Source: Rhizobium leguminosarum (GTDB taxonomy: Bacteria; Pseudomonadota; Alphaproteobacteria; Rhizobiales; Rhizobiaceae). From it: a DNA stretch of 64,000 bases. Below are positions 17,118 through 24,982 of this stretch, in pieces; the stretch's first letter is position 1, and the number at the start of each line of letters is the position of its first letter. The DNA is taken from NCBI RefSeq assembly GCF_001652265.1, contig NZ_LWBS01000108.1:56744-120743 (forward strand), given 5' to 3'. A program made the translations under genes and the position numbers. The notes under the pieces are model-generated. The model worked only from the letters and a program-made list of their open reading frames with translations. It was not told the DNA's origin and did no database searches.

Positions 17118-18021
17118 GATTTGCTCCCGAGGTGATCTGGGCGACCGTGCGCTTCAACGTGGCGACGACGGTCTGGAGGGTTCGCTTTTCTTCGGAGTTG
17201 AGCGGACGCAGCGGCGCGCGGACCGATCCGACATTCAGCCCGATCAATTCGCATCCGTGCTTGATCGATTGAACGAACTTCCCGCATTCCAGGAAATCCA
17301 TGAGCGGCAGCATCGCCATCATGATCGCGCGGCCCTTGTCGAAATTCTTTTCGAGGACGCAGGCTTCATAGAGGGCGACATGTTCGCGCGGGAGGAAATT
17401 GGAGCCGGCGCAGACCCAGCTCTTCGCGCCCCAGGCGAAGAATTCGAGCGCCTGGTCGTCCCAGCCGCAGGACAGCGCGATGTGCGGAAATTTACGAGCG
17501 AGCAGGTGAAGATTGCCCATGTCGCCGGAGCTTTCCTTGATGGCGATCACGTTCTTCGACTTGCCGACGCGGGAGAAATACTCCTCGCCCATCACGACAC
17601 CCATGCGGGCCGGATAGTTGTAGAGCATGATCGGCAGGTTCGCCGCGCGGTCGACGGTCAGGGCGTGGACCGCATTCTCGCGCTCGGTCGGCAGCGCGTA
17701 TGGCGGTGACGACACCAGGATCGCGTCTGCGCCGAATTCCTTCGCCGCCTTTGCGTATTCGACCGAATCTTCGGTCCGCGTCGCGCCGGTTCCGATAATG
17801 AGCGGCAGCCGCGTGCGGATGACGTCTCTCGCATAGGCCGCGAGCTCGAAACGCTCCTGGCTGCTCTGGGCGTAATACTCGCCCGTCGAGCCGCCGACGA
17901 TGATGCCGTGGACGCCCGCCTCGATCAGCGATTCGAGCACGGCGGCAAAACCAGCCCTGTCGATCTGACCATTTTGATCAAGCGGCGTCACCGCCGGCGT
18001 GTAGATCCCCTCAAACTTCAC
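17110..18021 (-). CDS. DapA-superfamily lyase, likely 1-pyrroline-4-hydroxy-2-carboxylate deaminase (HypD-like)
   Basis: A 303-residue TIM-barrel enzyme of the dihydrodipicolinate synthase family. The Schiff-base lysine is K162 in AIKESSGD, and the tyrosine-containing YNYPARMG motif is at 134-141. In operons with hydroxyproline epimerase, DAO-family oxidase and a semialdehyde dehydrogenase, this family deaminates the hydroxypyrroline to 2-oxoglutarate semialdehyde. True lysine-pathway DapA is unlikely because of the catabolic operon context. It overlaps the GntR gene by 4 bases. Confidence 0.85.
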   Translation of the reverse strand: MKFEGIYTPAVTPLDQNGQIDRAGFAAVLESLIEAGVHGIIVGGSTGEYYAQSSQERFELAAYARDVIRTRLPLIIGTGATRTEDSVEYAKAAKEFGADAILVSSPPYALPTERENAVHALTVDRAANLPIMLYNYPARMGVVMGEEYFSRVGKSKNVIAIKESSGDMGNLHLLARKFPHIALSCGWDDQALEFFAWGAKSWVCAGSNFLPREHVALYEACVLEKNFDKGRAIMMAMLPLMDFLECGKFVQSIKHGCELIGLNVGSVRAPLRPLNSEEKRTLQTVVATLKRTVAQITSGANHA

Positions 18022-18734
18022 GACGATTTCTCCAATAATTGCGTGGCGGGGCCGCCGAGGAAGGCGTCCGCCTTGAGGCCTTGCGGGGCGATGAACATTT
18101 CCATGTTCTCGCGGGACAATTCCCAGTGTTCGAAGACGAGGTCGACGACGGCATTTTCGTCGTGAGCGCCGAGCGCATCGATGAAGCTGTCATGATGGCC
18201 GACGGCCACTTGAAGCCGCCGCTTCATGTCCTCGTTCCTCGGCCGGAAGAAGGTGTGGCCGATACGCGCGTGGTCGATGAGCAGCCGGCCAAGACTCGGC
18301 TGCAGATAGACGTTGCCCGACATCTCGCCGAAAATTTCGTGAAAGCGATTGTTCTCGAGGACCATCGCCAGAGCGTCCATGTTTTCGCTGGCGGCGCGGA
18401 AGCGCTCCTGCGTCTGCTTCAGGTCTGAAAGCTGGGAGGGCTTGAAGTTCTGTACGGCGAGGCGGCCGATTGCCGCGTAGATCATCGGCGCGACGAGAAA
18501 GAAATTCCGCAGGGTGGAGTGGTTCATCGGGATGACCCGCGCGCCCCTGTTCTCACGGATATCGATATAGCCCTCACCGGCAAGGCGACGAAATATGTCG
18601 CGGACCGGAGTCCGGGATAGCCCGTATCTTTCGCTCAGGCTGGCCTCGTCCAGATCGGCGTCCGGATCCAGCTCCATCGTCAGAATCTGCCGTTTCAGGT
18701 CTTCGTAGAGATTGCTCTTGGGTGTCTTTGCCAT
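18018..18734 (-). CDS. GntR-family (FCD type) transcriptional regulator
   Basis: A 238-residue regulator. The N-terminal winged helix has LSERYGLSRTPVRDIFRRLAGEGYI. The C-terminal all-helical FCD ligand domain has conserved histidines (RFHEIFGEM, HHDSF) that usually bind a metal and a carboxylate ligand. It is the first gene of the long operon running down to 8380. A perfect 11-base inverted repeat lies about 65 bases upstream, so autoregulation and control of the operon are likely. The ATG at 18734 has GGAGAG upstream; an upstream frame start at 18779 is less likely. Confidence 0.9.
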   Translation of the reverse strand: MAKTPKSNLYEDLKRQILTMELDPDADLDEASLSERYGLSRTPVRDIFRRLAGEGYIDIRENRGARVIPMNHSTLRNFFLVAPMIYAAIGRLAVQNFKPSQLSDLKQTQERFRAASENMDALAMVLENNRFHEIFGEMSGNVYLQPSLGRLLIDHARIGHTFFRPRNEDMKRRLQVAVGHHDSFIDALGAHDENAVVDLVFEHWELSRENMEMFIAPQGLKADAFLGGPATQLLEKSS

Positions 18735-18798
18735 CGTCGCTCTCCGGCCGCTCGTTGCTCTACGCCGTGAAGATGGCACGCCTCCTGCGGCGAGTCAA

Positions 18799-18825
18799 TA
18801 ATTGTGTACTCTGCGTACACAATTA
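18799..18825. promoter_or_regulatory. Perfect inverted repeat, candidate GntR operator
   Basis: TAATTGTGTAC (18799-18809) and GTACACAATTA (18815-18825) are exact reverse complements separated by TCTGC. The TTGT...ACAA core matches the usual FCD-subfamily GntR site pattern. A further half site, TACACAAT, lies at 18838-18845. Located 65 bases upstream of the GntR start, it should control the minus-strand operon. Confidence 0.7.
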
Positions 18826-19140
18826 GTATTTCTTAAATACACAATGATGCCGAGCAAAGCGCCCCGGGTGCGCGTCAGGCGTCATTTCAAAGCGCTCCCC
18901 ATGATCGGCGCTCCGCGCCGTCGGCCATCGCGGAGTTTCTTTCCAAGCGGATTATCGTGGCAGGTCGGTGAGAATTTCTCTGCAGTCGAGGCTGATGCGG
19001 TGCGCATCGACATCGATCATCAGGCGTCGGCAGCCTGGGCCGCCGGCAAACCAGCGGTGTGCGGCCATCACGGATTATCTCGATATCCGGTGGCGGCGGT
19101 TTTGTCGGGGAGCGCCGGCTCGGCGCTCCCCGGGATCAGA
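18826..19140. other. Intergenic region between GntR gene and formaldehyde operon
   Basis: About 315 bases. It contains the extra operator half site at the left and a stem-loop at 19107-19131. On the minus strand a 38-codon open frame (roughly 19070 to 18957) could be a gene remnant, but I do not recognise it. No further feature is supported. Confidence 0.4.
19107..19131 (-). terminator. Stem-loop downstream of gfa
   Basis: GGGGAGCGCCG (19107-19117) pairs perfectly with CGGCGCTCCCC (19121-19131) around a 3-base loop, starting 10 bases past the gfa stop codon. It is very stable but is not followed by a clear U-tract. It most likely ends the eight-gene minus-strand operon that starts at 27019. 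Confidence 0.55.
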
Positions 19141-19713
19141 TCATGCGGCCAGGACGCCGCTCTTCTTGGCGGTCCAGGTTGCGATGTAGTCCATCAGGCC
19201 GGGGTTTAGGCAATCGTAAGGCTCGATGCCCGATGCCTTCAGCTGCGCTCTGACGGCGTCCATCTTGGCGGGGTCGAAGCCGCTTTCGATGATCGACGAC
19301 ACAAAGGCCGCAAAGCCCGGTTTCGCCCAGCCGCTTTCCTGAAAGCGCTCCGGATGGACGAACGACAATCCCTGGAACGGATGTTCGCGCACGACCGGCC
19401 CATACATATGAACGCCGCATTCCTTGCAGGCGTGGCGCTGGATCAAGGCTGTGGAATCGACGACGGCGAGCTTATCGCCATTCTCCTGGACTTCGACGCT
19501 TTCGGTCGGCGCGACCGCCACGACCGAAAAGACGGCACCGTCGGGCTTCCAGCACTTCGTGCAGCCGCAGGCGTGGTTGTGGGCGATATCGCTCTTGATC
19601 CTTACCTTCACGGGATTGCTGGCGCACTTGCAGACGAGCGTCCCGCCTGCGAAAGCAGCGTCAGTCGCCCGAAAGCCTGAATCCACTGCCGGATGTATGG
19701 CTATGCTGGTCAT
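19141..19713 (-). CDS. gfa: S-(hydroxymethyl)glutathione synthase (glutathione-dependent formaldehyde-activating enzyme)
   Basis: A 190-residue zinc protein, close to the usual length of Gfa. Zinc-binding cysteines are visible: C28/C30 (LVCKCAS), C49/C51/C54 (ACGCTKC) and C96/C99 (HACKECG). It speeds condensation of formaldehyde with glutathione, the first step of thiol-dependent formaldehyde detoxification. The start at 19713 has GAGGAG upstream. It is the last gene after adhC and fghA, and the operon also holds the N-demethylase, so its job is to trap formaldehyde made by demethylation. Confidence 0.93.
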   Translation of the reverse strand: MTSIAIHPAVDSGFRATDAAFAGGTLVCKCASNPVKVRIKSDIAHNHACGCTKCWKPDGAVFSVVAVAPTESVEVQENGDKLAVVDSTALIQRHACKECGVHMYGPVVREHPFQGLSFVHPERFQESGWAKPGFAAFVSSIIESGFDPAKMDAVRAQLKASGIEPYDCLNPGLMDYIATWTAKKSGVLAA

Positions 19714-19767
19714 GGGTTTCTCCTCCCCTTCTGGGCCGTTTGCGATATGCCCGGCCAAGCTCTGCAA

Positions 19768-20604
19768 TCAGTCTCCCAATCTTCGCGCGTGCCAGCGCAG
19801 ATGGTCTTCCATGAATGTCGAAATGAAGAAGTAGGAGTGGCCGTAGCCTTCCTGCATGCGAAGCCGCAGGCTGATGCCGGCTGTCTCGCAGGCCTGCCTG
19901 AGCTCTCCGGGGCGCAATCCATCCTCCAGGAAGCTATCCGCTGTCCCTTGGTCGACGAGGAATTCCGGGAACCGGTGCCCGTCTTCGATCAGCGAGCAGG
20001 CATCATATGCCCGCCAGTTCTTTTCATCCGCTCCGAGGTATTGCTGGAATGCCGGCTTTGACCAGCCGGAGACCGAGGGATGGCTGATCGGCGCGAAGGC
20101 CGAGCAGCTGCCGAAGCGTTCGGGGTTCTTGAGCGCGATCGTGATCGCGCCATGTCCCCCCATCGAGTGACCGAAGATTCCCTGTCGCGTCATGTCGACC
20201 GGAAACTCGGCCGCGATAAGTTTCGGCAATTCATCGACGATGTAGCTGTACATCCGATAGTTCTGTGCAAACGGCGGCTCGGTGGCGTCGACATAAAAGC
20301 CGGCGCCTTTTCCGAACTGCCAATTGTCCGGTTCGTCCGGAATGGCGTCGCCCCGCGGGCTGGTGTCGGGGCAGACAATGATCATGCCGAGTTCTGCCGC
20401 AAGACGCCGATACTCGCCCTTTTCCATGACGTTGGCATGGGTGCAGGTCAGGCCGGAAAGGTACCATAGAACCGGCAGCTTCCGTGCTTTGGCCTGCGGC
20501 GGCAGGAATACCGCAAAGGTCATATCGCAGTCGCAGGCGTCCGAGCGATCGACGTAAACGCCCTGGGTGCCGCCATGAGAATTTTCGGTCGAGATCGTCT
20601 TCAT
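19768..20604 (-). CDS. fghA: S-formylglutathione hydrolase
   Basis: A 278-residue esterase D family enzyme with the nucleophile serine S147 in GHSMGGHGA and the SGLTCTHANV segment near residue 50 that shapes the oxyanion hole. It hydrolyses S-formylglutathione to formate and glutathione, completing glutathione-dependent formaldehyde oxidation. It starts 3 bases after the adhC stop, indicating tight coupling. A formate dehydrogenase for the product is not obvious in the operon. Confidence 0.94.
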   Translation of the reverse strand: MKTISTENSHGGTQGVYVDRSDACDCDMTFAVFLPPQAKARKLPVLWYLSGLTCTHANVMEKGEYRRLAAELGMIIVCPDTSPRGDAIPDEPDNWQFGKGAGFYVDATEPPFAQNYRMYSYIVDELPKLIAAEFPVDMTRQGIFGHSMGGHGAITIALKNPERFGSCSAFAPISHPSVSGWSKPAFQQYLGADEKNWRAYDACSLIEDGHRFPEFLVDQGTADSFLEDGLRPGELRQACETAGISLRLRMQEGYGHSYFFISTFMEDHLRWHARRLGD

Positions 20605-20607
20605 CGC

Positions 20608-21735
20608 TCAATAGACCACGACGCCACGGATGCTTTCACCCTTGTGCATCAGCTCGAAGCCCTTGTTGATGTCTTCGAGCGGCATGGTGTGGGTGATCAT
20701 CGGATCGATCTGGATCTTGCCTTGCATGTACCAGTCGACGATCTTCGGCACATCGGTGCGCCCGCGCGCGCCGCCGAAGGCGGTGCCCATCCAGTTGCGG
20801 CCGGTGACCAGCTGGAACGGACGGGTGGAGATTTCCTGGCCGGCGCCGGCAACGCCGATGATAATCGATTTGCCCCAGCCGCGGTGCGATGCTTCCAACG
20901 CCTGACGCATCACCTTGGTGTTGCCGGTGCAGTCGAAGGTGTAGTCAGCGCCGCCGATCAGGTCGCCGTTGCGTTTGGTCAGGTTGACGAGGTAAGGCAC
21001 GATGTCGTCACCGACCTCCTTCGGATTGACGAAGTGGGTCATGCCGAACTTTTCGCCCCAGGCCTTGCGGTCAGGGTTGATGTCGACGCCGATGATCATG
21101 TCGGCGCCGGCAAGACGCAGGCCCTGAAGCACGTTGAGACCGATGCCGCCGAGACCGAAGACGATCGCCGTGGCGCCGATCTCGACCTTGGCGGTATTGA
21201 TGACCGCGCCGATGCCGGTGGTCACGCCGCAGCCGATGTAGCAGATCTTGTCGAACGGCGCGTCCGGGTTGACCTTGGCAAGGGCGATCTCCGGCAGCAC
21301 GGTGACGTTCGAAAAGGTCGAGCAGCCCATATAGTGGTGGATCTTGTCCTTGCCGATCGAAAAGCGGCTCGTTCCATCCGGCATCAGCCCCTGGCCCTGG
21401 GTTGATCGAATCGCGGTGCAGAGATTGGTCTTGCGGCTGAGGCAGGAATAGCACTCGCGGCATTCCGGCGTGTAGAGCGGAATGACATGGTCGCCCTTCT
21501 TCACCGAGGTGACGCCGGGACCGACATCGACGACGATGCCGGCGCCTTCATGGCCGAGGATCGCCGGGAAGAGGCCTTCGGGATCGGCGCCCGACAAAGT
21601 GAAATCGTCGGTGTGGCAAATACCCGTTGCCTTGACCTCGACCAGCACTTCGCCGGCCCGCGGCCCTTCCAGCTGCACGGTCATCACTTCCAGCGGTTTT
21701 CCTGCCTGAACGGCAACGGCGGCGCGAACGTCCAT
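20608..21735 (-). CDS. adhC: S-(hydroxymethyl)glutathione dehydrogenase / class III alcohol dehydrogenase
   Basis: A 375-residue zinc-dependent alcohol dehydrogenase of class III (also called frmA or flhA). Visible are the catalytic zinc region [27 protein letters not shown], the four-cysteine structural zinc loop (CRECYSCLSRKTNLC) and the NAD motif GLGGIGLNVLQG. It oxidises S-hydroxymethylglutathione to S-formylglutathione with NAD. The ATG at 21735 is preferred because AAGAGGAAGG lies upstream. It sits between a degenerate DddQ-like gene and fghA in the demethylation operon. Confidence 0.94.
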   Translation of the reverse strand: MDVRAAVAVQAGKPLEVMTVQLEGPRAGEVLVEVKATGICHTDDFTLSGADPEGLFPAILGHEGAGIVVDVGPGVTSVKKGDHVIPLYTPECRECYSCLSRKTNLCTAIRSTQGQGLMPDGTSRFSIGKDKIHHYMGCSTFSNVTVLPEIALAKVNPDAPFDKICYIGCGVTTGIGAVINTAKVEIGATAIVFGLGGIGLNVLQGLRLAGADMIIGVDINPDRKAWGEKFGMTHFVNPKEVGDDIVPYLVNLTKRNGDLIGGADYTFDCTGNTKVMRQALEASHRGWGKSIIIGVAGAGQEISTRPFQLVTGRNWMGTAFGGARGRTDVPKIVDWYMQGKIQIDPMITHTMPLEDINKGFELMHKGESIRGVVVY

Positions 21736-21886
21736 TTTGATATCCTTCCTCTTAAATTGAATTCTGATGCTAGATATTCGAAGGCGCCGGCTTCTCACCG
21801 ATCTGCTGCTGCGTCACAGCCGAGATTTCATGCTCTCGCCTTCGCGCTTTTCATTCATCTCGAACCCATTGTTGCCAAGTACCCCA

Positions 21887-22582
21887 TCACCTCTCCCGCT
21901 CAACCTGGCACCAGACCGCCAGCAGCGGCCGGGCCGTGCATCTTATCGCGAAGGATTGGCCGGCGTCGTTGGCAAAGACCGTACCGACACCGGCAGAGAA
22001 CCACTCGGAATCGCCAAGGCGGATTTCGCCCGGCGAAAGCAGAATGAAGGCGCGGGGCTGCGTCTGAACATGATCGGGGAATCTTGTATAGCGATCCATG
22101 TAGATCACGCCGACTCTGAGATCGGCGCGTTCCTCCATGCCGCCGGGACCGACCAAGACCGCATGGGAGTGCGTATTGCCGAAATTCAGGCTTGCAAACG
22201 GACCGGAGCGGCCGCGTCTCCAGAGCAGCTTGTCGGCGAGACTACGGAACTGGCCGGCGATCGCCTCATATTTCCGTCCCGATTTCGCAAGATGGTTGAT
22301 GGCGTCATCAAGCCCCTCCGGCGCGCCGGGAAGAGACCCGCCCTCCGGGCGCACCTTGCCGGTTTTGAGCAGTCTCTGGAGAACCTTGCCCGCGACGAAG
22401 CTGGCAACGGCAGGAGCCTCCGCCGACAACATCAGCCCGCCGACATCGTTGAGGAATTCCTGCAACGGCCGAGAACGTCTTTCCCTGCCGATGTCGTGCA
22501 GCCGTATGTATGCCGGCTTCTCGTCATCATTCAGGAGAAGGTCGGCACCAGGTTTGATTGGACGTCCCACGACGCGCGCCAT
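21887..22582 (-). CDS. Degenerate DddQ-like cupin (DMSP-lyase-like family, active-site residues lost)
   Basis: A 231-residue protein that aligns without gaps over ~80 residues to the intact DddQ-like protein of the same operon (24330-24935). Both share GPGG(M/L)EERxDL, RxPDH, EWFS/DWFS and a tryptophan-rich end. The residues matching the DddQ metal and catalytic site are changed: Tyr to F168, second His to Q173, Glu to R177, Tyr to F179 and last His to F211; only H171 is kept. It is therefore probably not a metal-dependent lyase, and could be a regulatory or structural partner. The start has GGGGAG upstream and lies 15 bases past the etfA stop. Confidence 0.75.
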   Translation of the reverse strand: MARVVGRPIKPGADLLLNDDEKPAYIRLHDIGRERRSRPLQEFLNDVGGLMLSAEAPAVASFVAGKVLQRLLKTGKVRPEGGSLPGAPEGLDDAINHLAKSGRKYEAIAGQFRSLADKLLWRRGRSGPFASLNFGNTHSHAVLVGPGGMEERADLRVGVIYMDRYTRFPDHVQTQPRAFILLSPGEIRLGDSEWFSAGVGTVFANDAGQSFAIRCTARPLLAVWCQVERER

Positions 22583-22596
22583 GTTCGGTCTCCCCG

Positions 22597-23535
22597 CTAG
22601 AGCGCCTTTTGCAATTCCGGCAGGGCCTCGAAGAGATCGGCGACCAATCCATAGTCGGCGACCTGGAAGATCGGCGCCTCCTCGTCCTTGTTGATGGCAA
22701 CGATCACCTTCGAATCCTTCATGCCTGCCAGATGCTGGATGGCGCCTGAAATGCCGCAGGCGATGTAGAGCTGCGGCGCCACCACCTTGCCGGTCTGGCC
22801 GACCTGCCAGTCGTTCGGGGCATATCCGGCGTCGACCGCGGCTCTGGATGCACCGACGGCAGCCCCCAGCTTGTCGGCAAGCGGCAGGATGACTTCCTTG
22901 AATTTTTCCGCCGAGCCGAGTGCCCGGCCACCGGAGATGATGATCTTCGCCGATGTCAGTTCCGGGCGGTCGGAGTTGGAGAGCGCGTCTCCGATGAAGG
23001 TGGAAAGACCCGGGTCGGAAACCGCCGGAATTGCCTCGACGGCAGCCGAGCCGCCTTCGGGCGCAGCAGCAAAGGATGCCGTGCGCACGGTGATGACCTT
23101 CTTGGCGTCCGTTGCCTGCACCGTCTGGATGGCGTTGCCGGCATAGATCGGCCGCTTGAAGGTGTCGGACGAGATCACCTCGATGATTTCGGATACCTGG
23201 GCGACATCGAGAAGAGCTGCCACCCGCGGCAGCGCGTTCTTGCCGACCGAGGTCGCGGCCGAGATGATCGTGTCGTAGCTGGCGGAGAGCGAAACGATCA
23301 GGTCGGCCAGCGGTTCGGCCAGATTGTTGGCGAGTTCGTCGCTTTCGGCCAGCAGCACTTTCGAGACGCCGGCGAGCTTGGCGGCATCGGCTGCAGGCTT
23401 GGCAGCCTTGCCGGCGACGAGAATGTGAATATCGCTTGCCTGGTCCTTGGCGATCTTGGCTGCTGCCGTCAGCGCCTTGGCGGTCTGATCGGACAGGCTG
23501 GCATTGTCGTGGTCAGCCAGAAGAAGAATGGTCAT
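22597..23535 (-). CDS. etfA: Electron transfer flavoprotein alpha subunit
   Basis: A 312-residue ETF alpha subunit. The C-terminal FAD-binding half has [36 protein letters not shown] and [16 protein letters not shown], all standard. With EtfB it accepts electrons from the flavin-dependent N-demethylase encoded upstream (24983-27019) and passes them to ETF-ubiquinone oxidoreductase. It is encoded 25 bases after etfB. A dedicated ETF pair inside the operon suggests specialisation for this demethylase. Confidence 0.95.
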   Translation of the reverse strand: MTILLLADHDNASLSDQTAKALTAAAKIAKDQASDIHILVAGKAAKPAADAAKLAGVSKVLLAESDELANNLAEPLADLIVSLSASYDTIISAATSVGKNALPRVAALLDVAQVSEIIEVISSDTFKRPIYAGNAIQTVQATDAKKVITVRTASFAAAPEGGSAAVEAIPAVSDPGLSTFIGDALSNSDRPELTSAKIIISGGRALGSAEKFKEVILPLADKLGAAVGASRAAVDAGYAPNDWQVGQTGKVVAPQLYIACGISGAIQHLAGMKDSKVIVAINKDEEAPIFQVADYGLVADLFEALPELQKAL

Positions 23536-23560
23536 GATGATGGCTCCTGTTCCAAGCTGA

Positions 23561-24310
23561 TTACAGCACGCCGGCTTCGTTCTTGAGCTTGTCGATCAGT
23601 TCGGCGACCGACTTGACCTTGACGCCGGCCTTGCGGCCGGACGGCTCCTCGGTCTTCAACACCTTGAGACGCGGCGTGGTGGAGACACCGAAGTCGCCAG
23701 GCGTCTTCTTGTCGAGCGGCTTCTTCTTCGCCTTCATGATGTTCGGCAGTGAGGCATAGCGCGGTTCGTTCAAGCGCAGATCGGTGGTCACAACCGCCGG
23801 CAGCTTGATCTCGATCGTCTGCAGGCCGCCATCGACTTCGCGGGTGACCTGAGCCTTGCCGTCACCGATCTCGATCTTCGAGGCGAAGGTCGCCTGGGCA
23901 ATTCCCATCAGCGCCGCCAGCATCTGGCCGGTCTGGTTGCTGTCGTCATCGATCGCCTGCTTGCCGACGATGATCAGCCCAGGCTGTTCGGCATCGGCGA
24001 CAGCCTTCAAGATCTTGGCGACAGCGAGCGGCTCGATCTGATCGTCGGTCTCGACCAGGATCGCCCGATCGGCGCCCATGGCAAGGGCGGTCCTCAGCGT
24101 CTCCTCGGCTTTGGCCGGACCGATCGAGACGACCACCACTTCCTCGCACCTGCCGGCTTCCCTCAGCCGCAAGGCCTCTTCCACCGAGATCTCGTCGAAC
24201 GGGTTCATCGACATCTTCACATTGGCAAGCTCGACACCCGTGCCATCCGGCTTCACCCGGATCTTCACGTTGTAGTCGACAACCCGTTTGACTGGGACGA
24301 GTATCTTCAT
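23561..24310 (-). CDS. etfB: Electron transfer flavoprotein beta subunit
   Basis: A 249-residue ETF beta subunit beginning [17 protein letters not shown], the typical N-terminus. It has the AMP-binding segment [17 protein letters not shown] and the ETF-beta signature-like [25 protein letters not shown], which interacts with partner dehydrogenases. The ATG at 24310 is preceded by AAAGGGGGG; a longer frame from 24352 is unlikely. It lies between the DddQ-like cupin gene and etfA. Confidence 0.95.
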   Translation of the reverse strand: MKILVPVKRVVDYNVKIRVKPDGTGVELANVKMSMNPFDEISVEEALRLREAGRCEEVVVVSIGPAKAEETLRTALAMGADRAILVETDDQIEPLAVAKILKAVADAEQPGLIIVGKQAIDDDSNQTGQMLAALMGIAQATFASKIEIGDGKAQVTREVDGGLQTIEIKLPAVVTTDLRLNEPRYASLPNIMKAKKKPLDKKTPGDFGVSTTPRLKVLKTEEPSGRKAGVKVKSVAELIDKLKNEAGVL

Positions 24311-24329
24311 GGGCAACCCCCCTTTATTT

Positions 24330-24935
24330 CTAAACTGCTGGCCGTTCGGCAAGTAATGCCCAGAAGGCGAAGAGCGGCGTGTCGAGCGACCTCATGGCAT
24401 GCTTGATGTCGGGGACATTGTAGAAGGATCCGCCGATACCTGGCGAAAACCAGTCCCCCTCCCCCTGCTGGAACTCTCCTTCGGAAAGCACGAGATAAAC
24501 TTCCTCGGGCACATGGTCGTGATCCGGATATCGCACGTGAGGCGCCATCAAGGTCACGCCGATCCACAGGTCGCTCCGCTCTTCCAATCCTCCCGGGCCG
24601 ATAATCATGGCATTGGCATGCCCATCGACAAAATTGTCGCTGGCCGTGTGGTCATACTTGGTGCGCCGATGCCATTCAAGCATTGGCTCGATGCCTTTGA
24701 ACCCGTCGATCAAACGCGTCAGTGAAGGATATGACGTATCGAAGGAAAGCGCCACATCAAGCTGAGCACACACGGGCAATCGGCTTCCCGGCCCCGCACG
24801 CGCAGCCCCCGGGCGCTCCAGCGCCGCGAAAATCTGACGGACCGAGCGGCGGGCTTCCGGTGCCTTGGCGAACTGGTCGAAAGCCGCGAAAGCCGCATCG
24901 AGGAAAATCTGCAGGCTTTCACTGCGTAAGCTCAT
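24330..24935 (-). CDS. DddQ-like cupin metalloenzyme (DMSP-lyase-like family) with complete active site
   Basis: A 201-residue cupin. The motif [17 protein letters not shown] followed by a distant His gives Y136, H139, H141, E145, Y147 and H179. Each is exactly 16 positions beyond the residues I recall for Ruegeria lacuscaerulensis DddQ (Y120, H123, H125, E129, Y131, H163), so the metal site and the tyrosine base are conserved in sequence and spacing. The N-terminal helical region also fits. DddQ cleaves DMSP by removing an alpha proton; here, with N-methyl betaine genes all around, a related proton-abstraction reaction on a betaine or an elimination is plausible. Start ATG 24935 has GGAGGTGATG just upstream. 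Confidence 0.82.
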   Translation of the reverse strand: MSLRSESLQIFLDAAFAAFDQFAKAPEARRSVRQIFAALERPGAARAGPGSRLPVCAQLDVALSFDTSYPSLTRLIDGFKGIEPMLEWHRRTKYDHTASDNFVDGHANAMIIGPGGLEERSDLWIGVTLMAPHVRYPDHDHVPEEVYLVLSEGEFQQGEGDWFSPGIGGSFYNVPDIKHAMRSLDTPLFAFWALLAERPAV

Positions 24936-24982
24936 GTCATCACCTCCCAAGACGATCGGCCGGCCAGCGGTCCGCTCTGCGA

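Noticed and set aside
15672..17135. A 487-codon plus-strand frame opposite the PuuC-like aldehyde dehydrogenase
   Set aside because: Antisense shadow with no domain; the minus-strand gene has all catalytic motifs.
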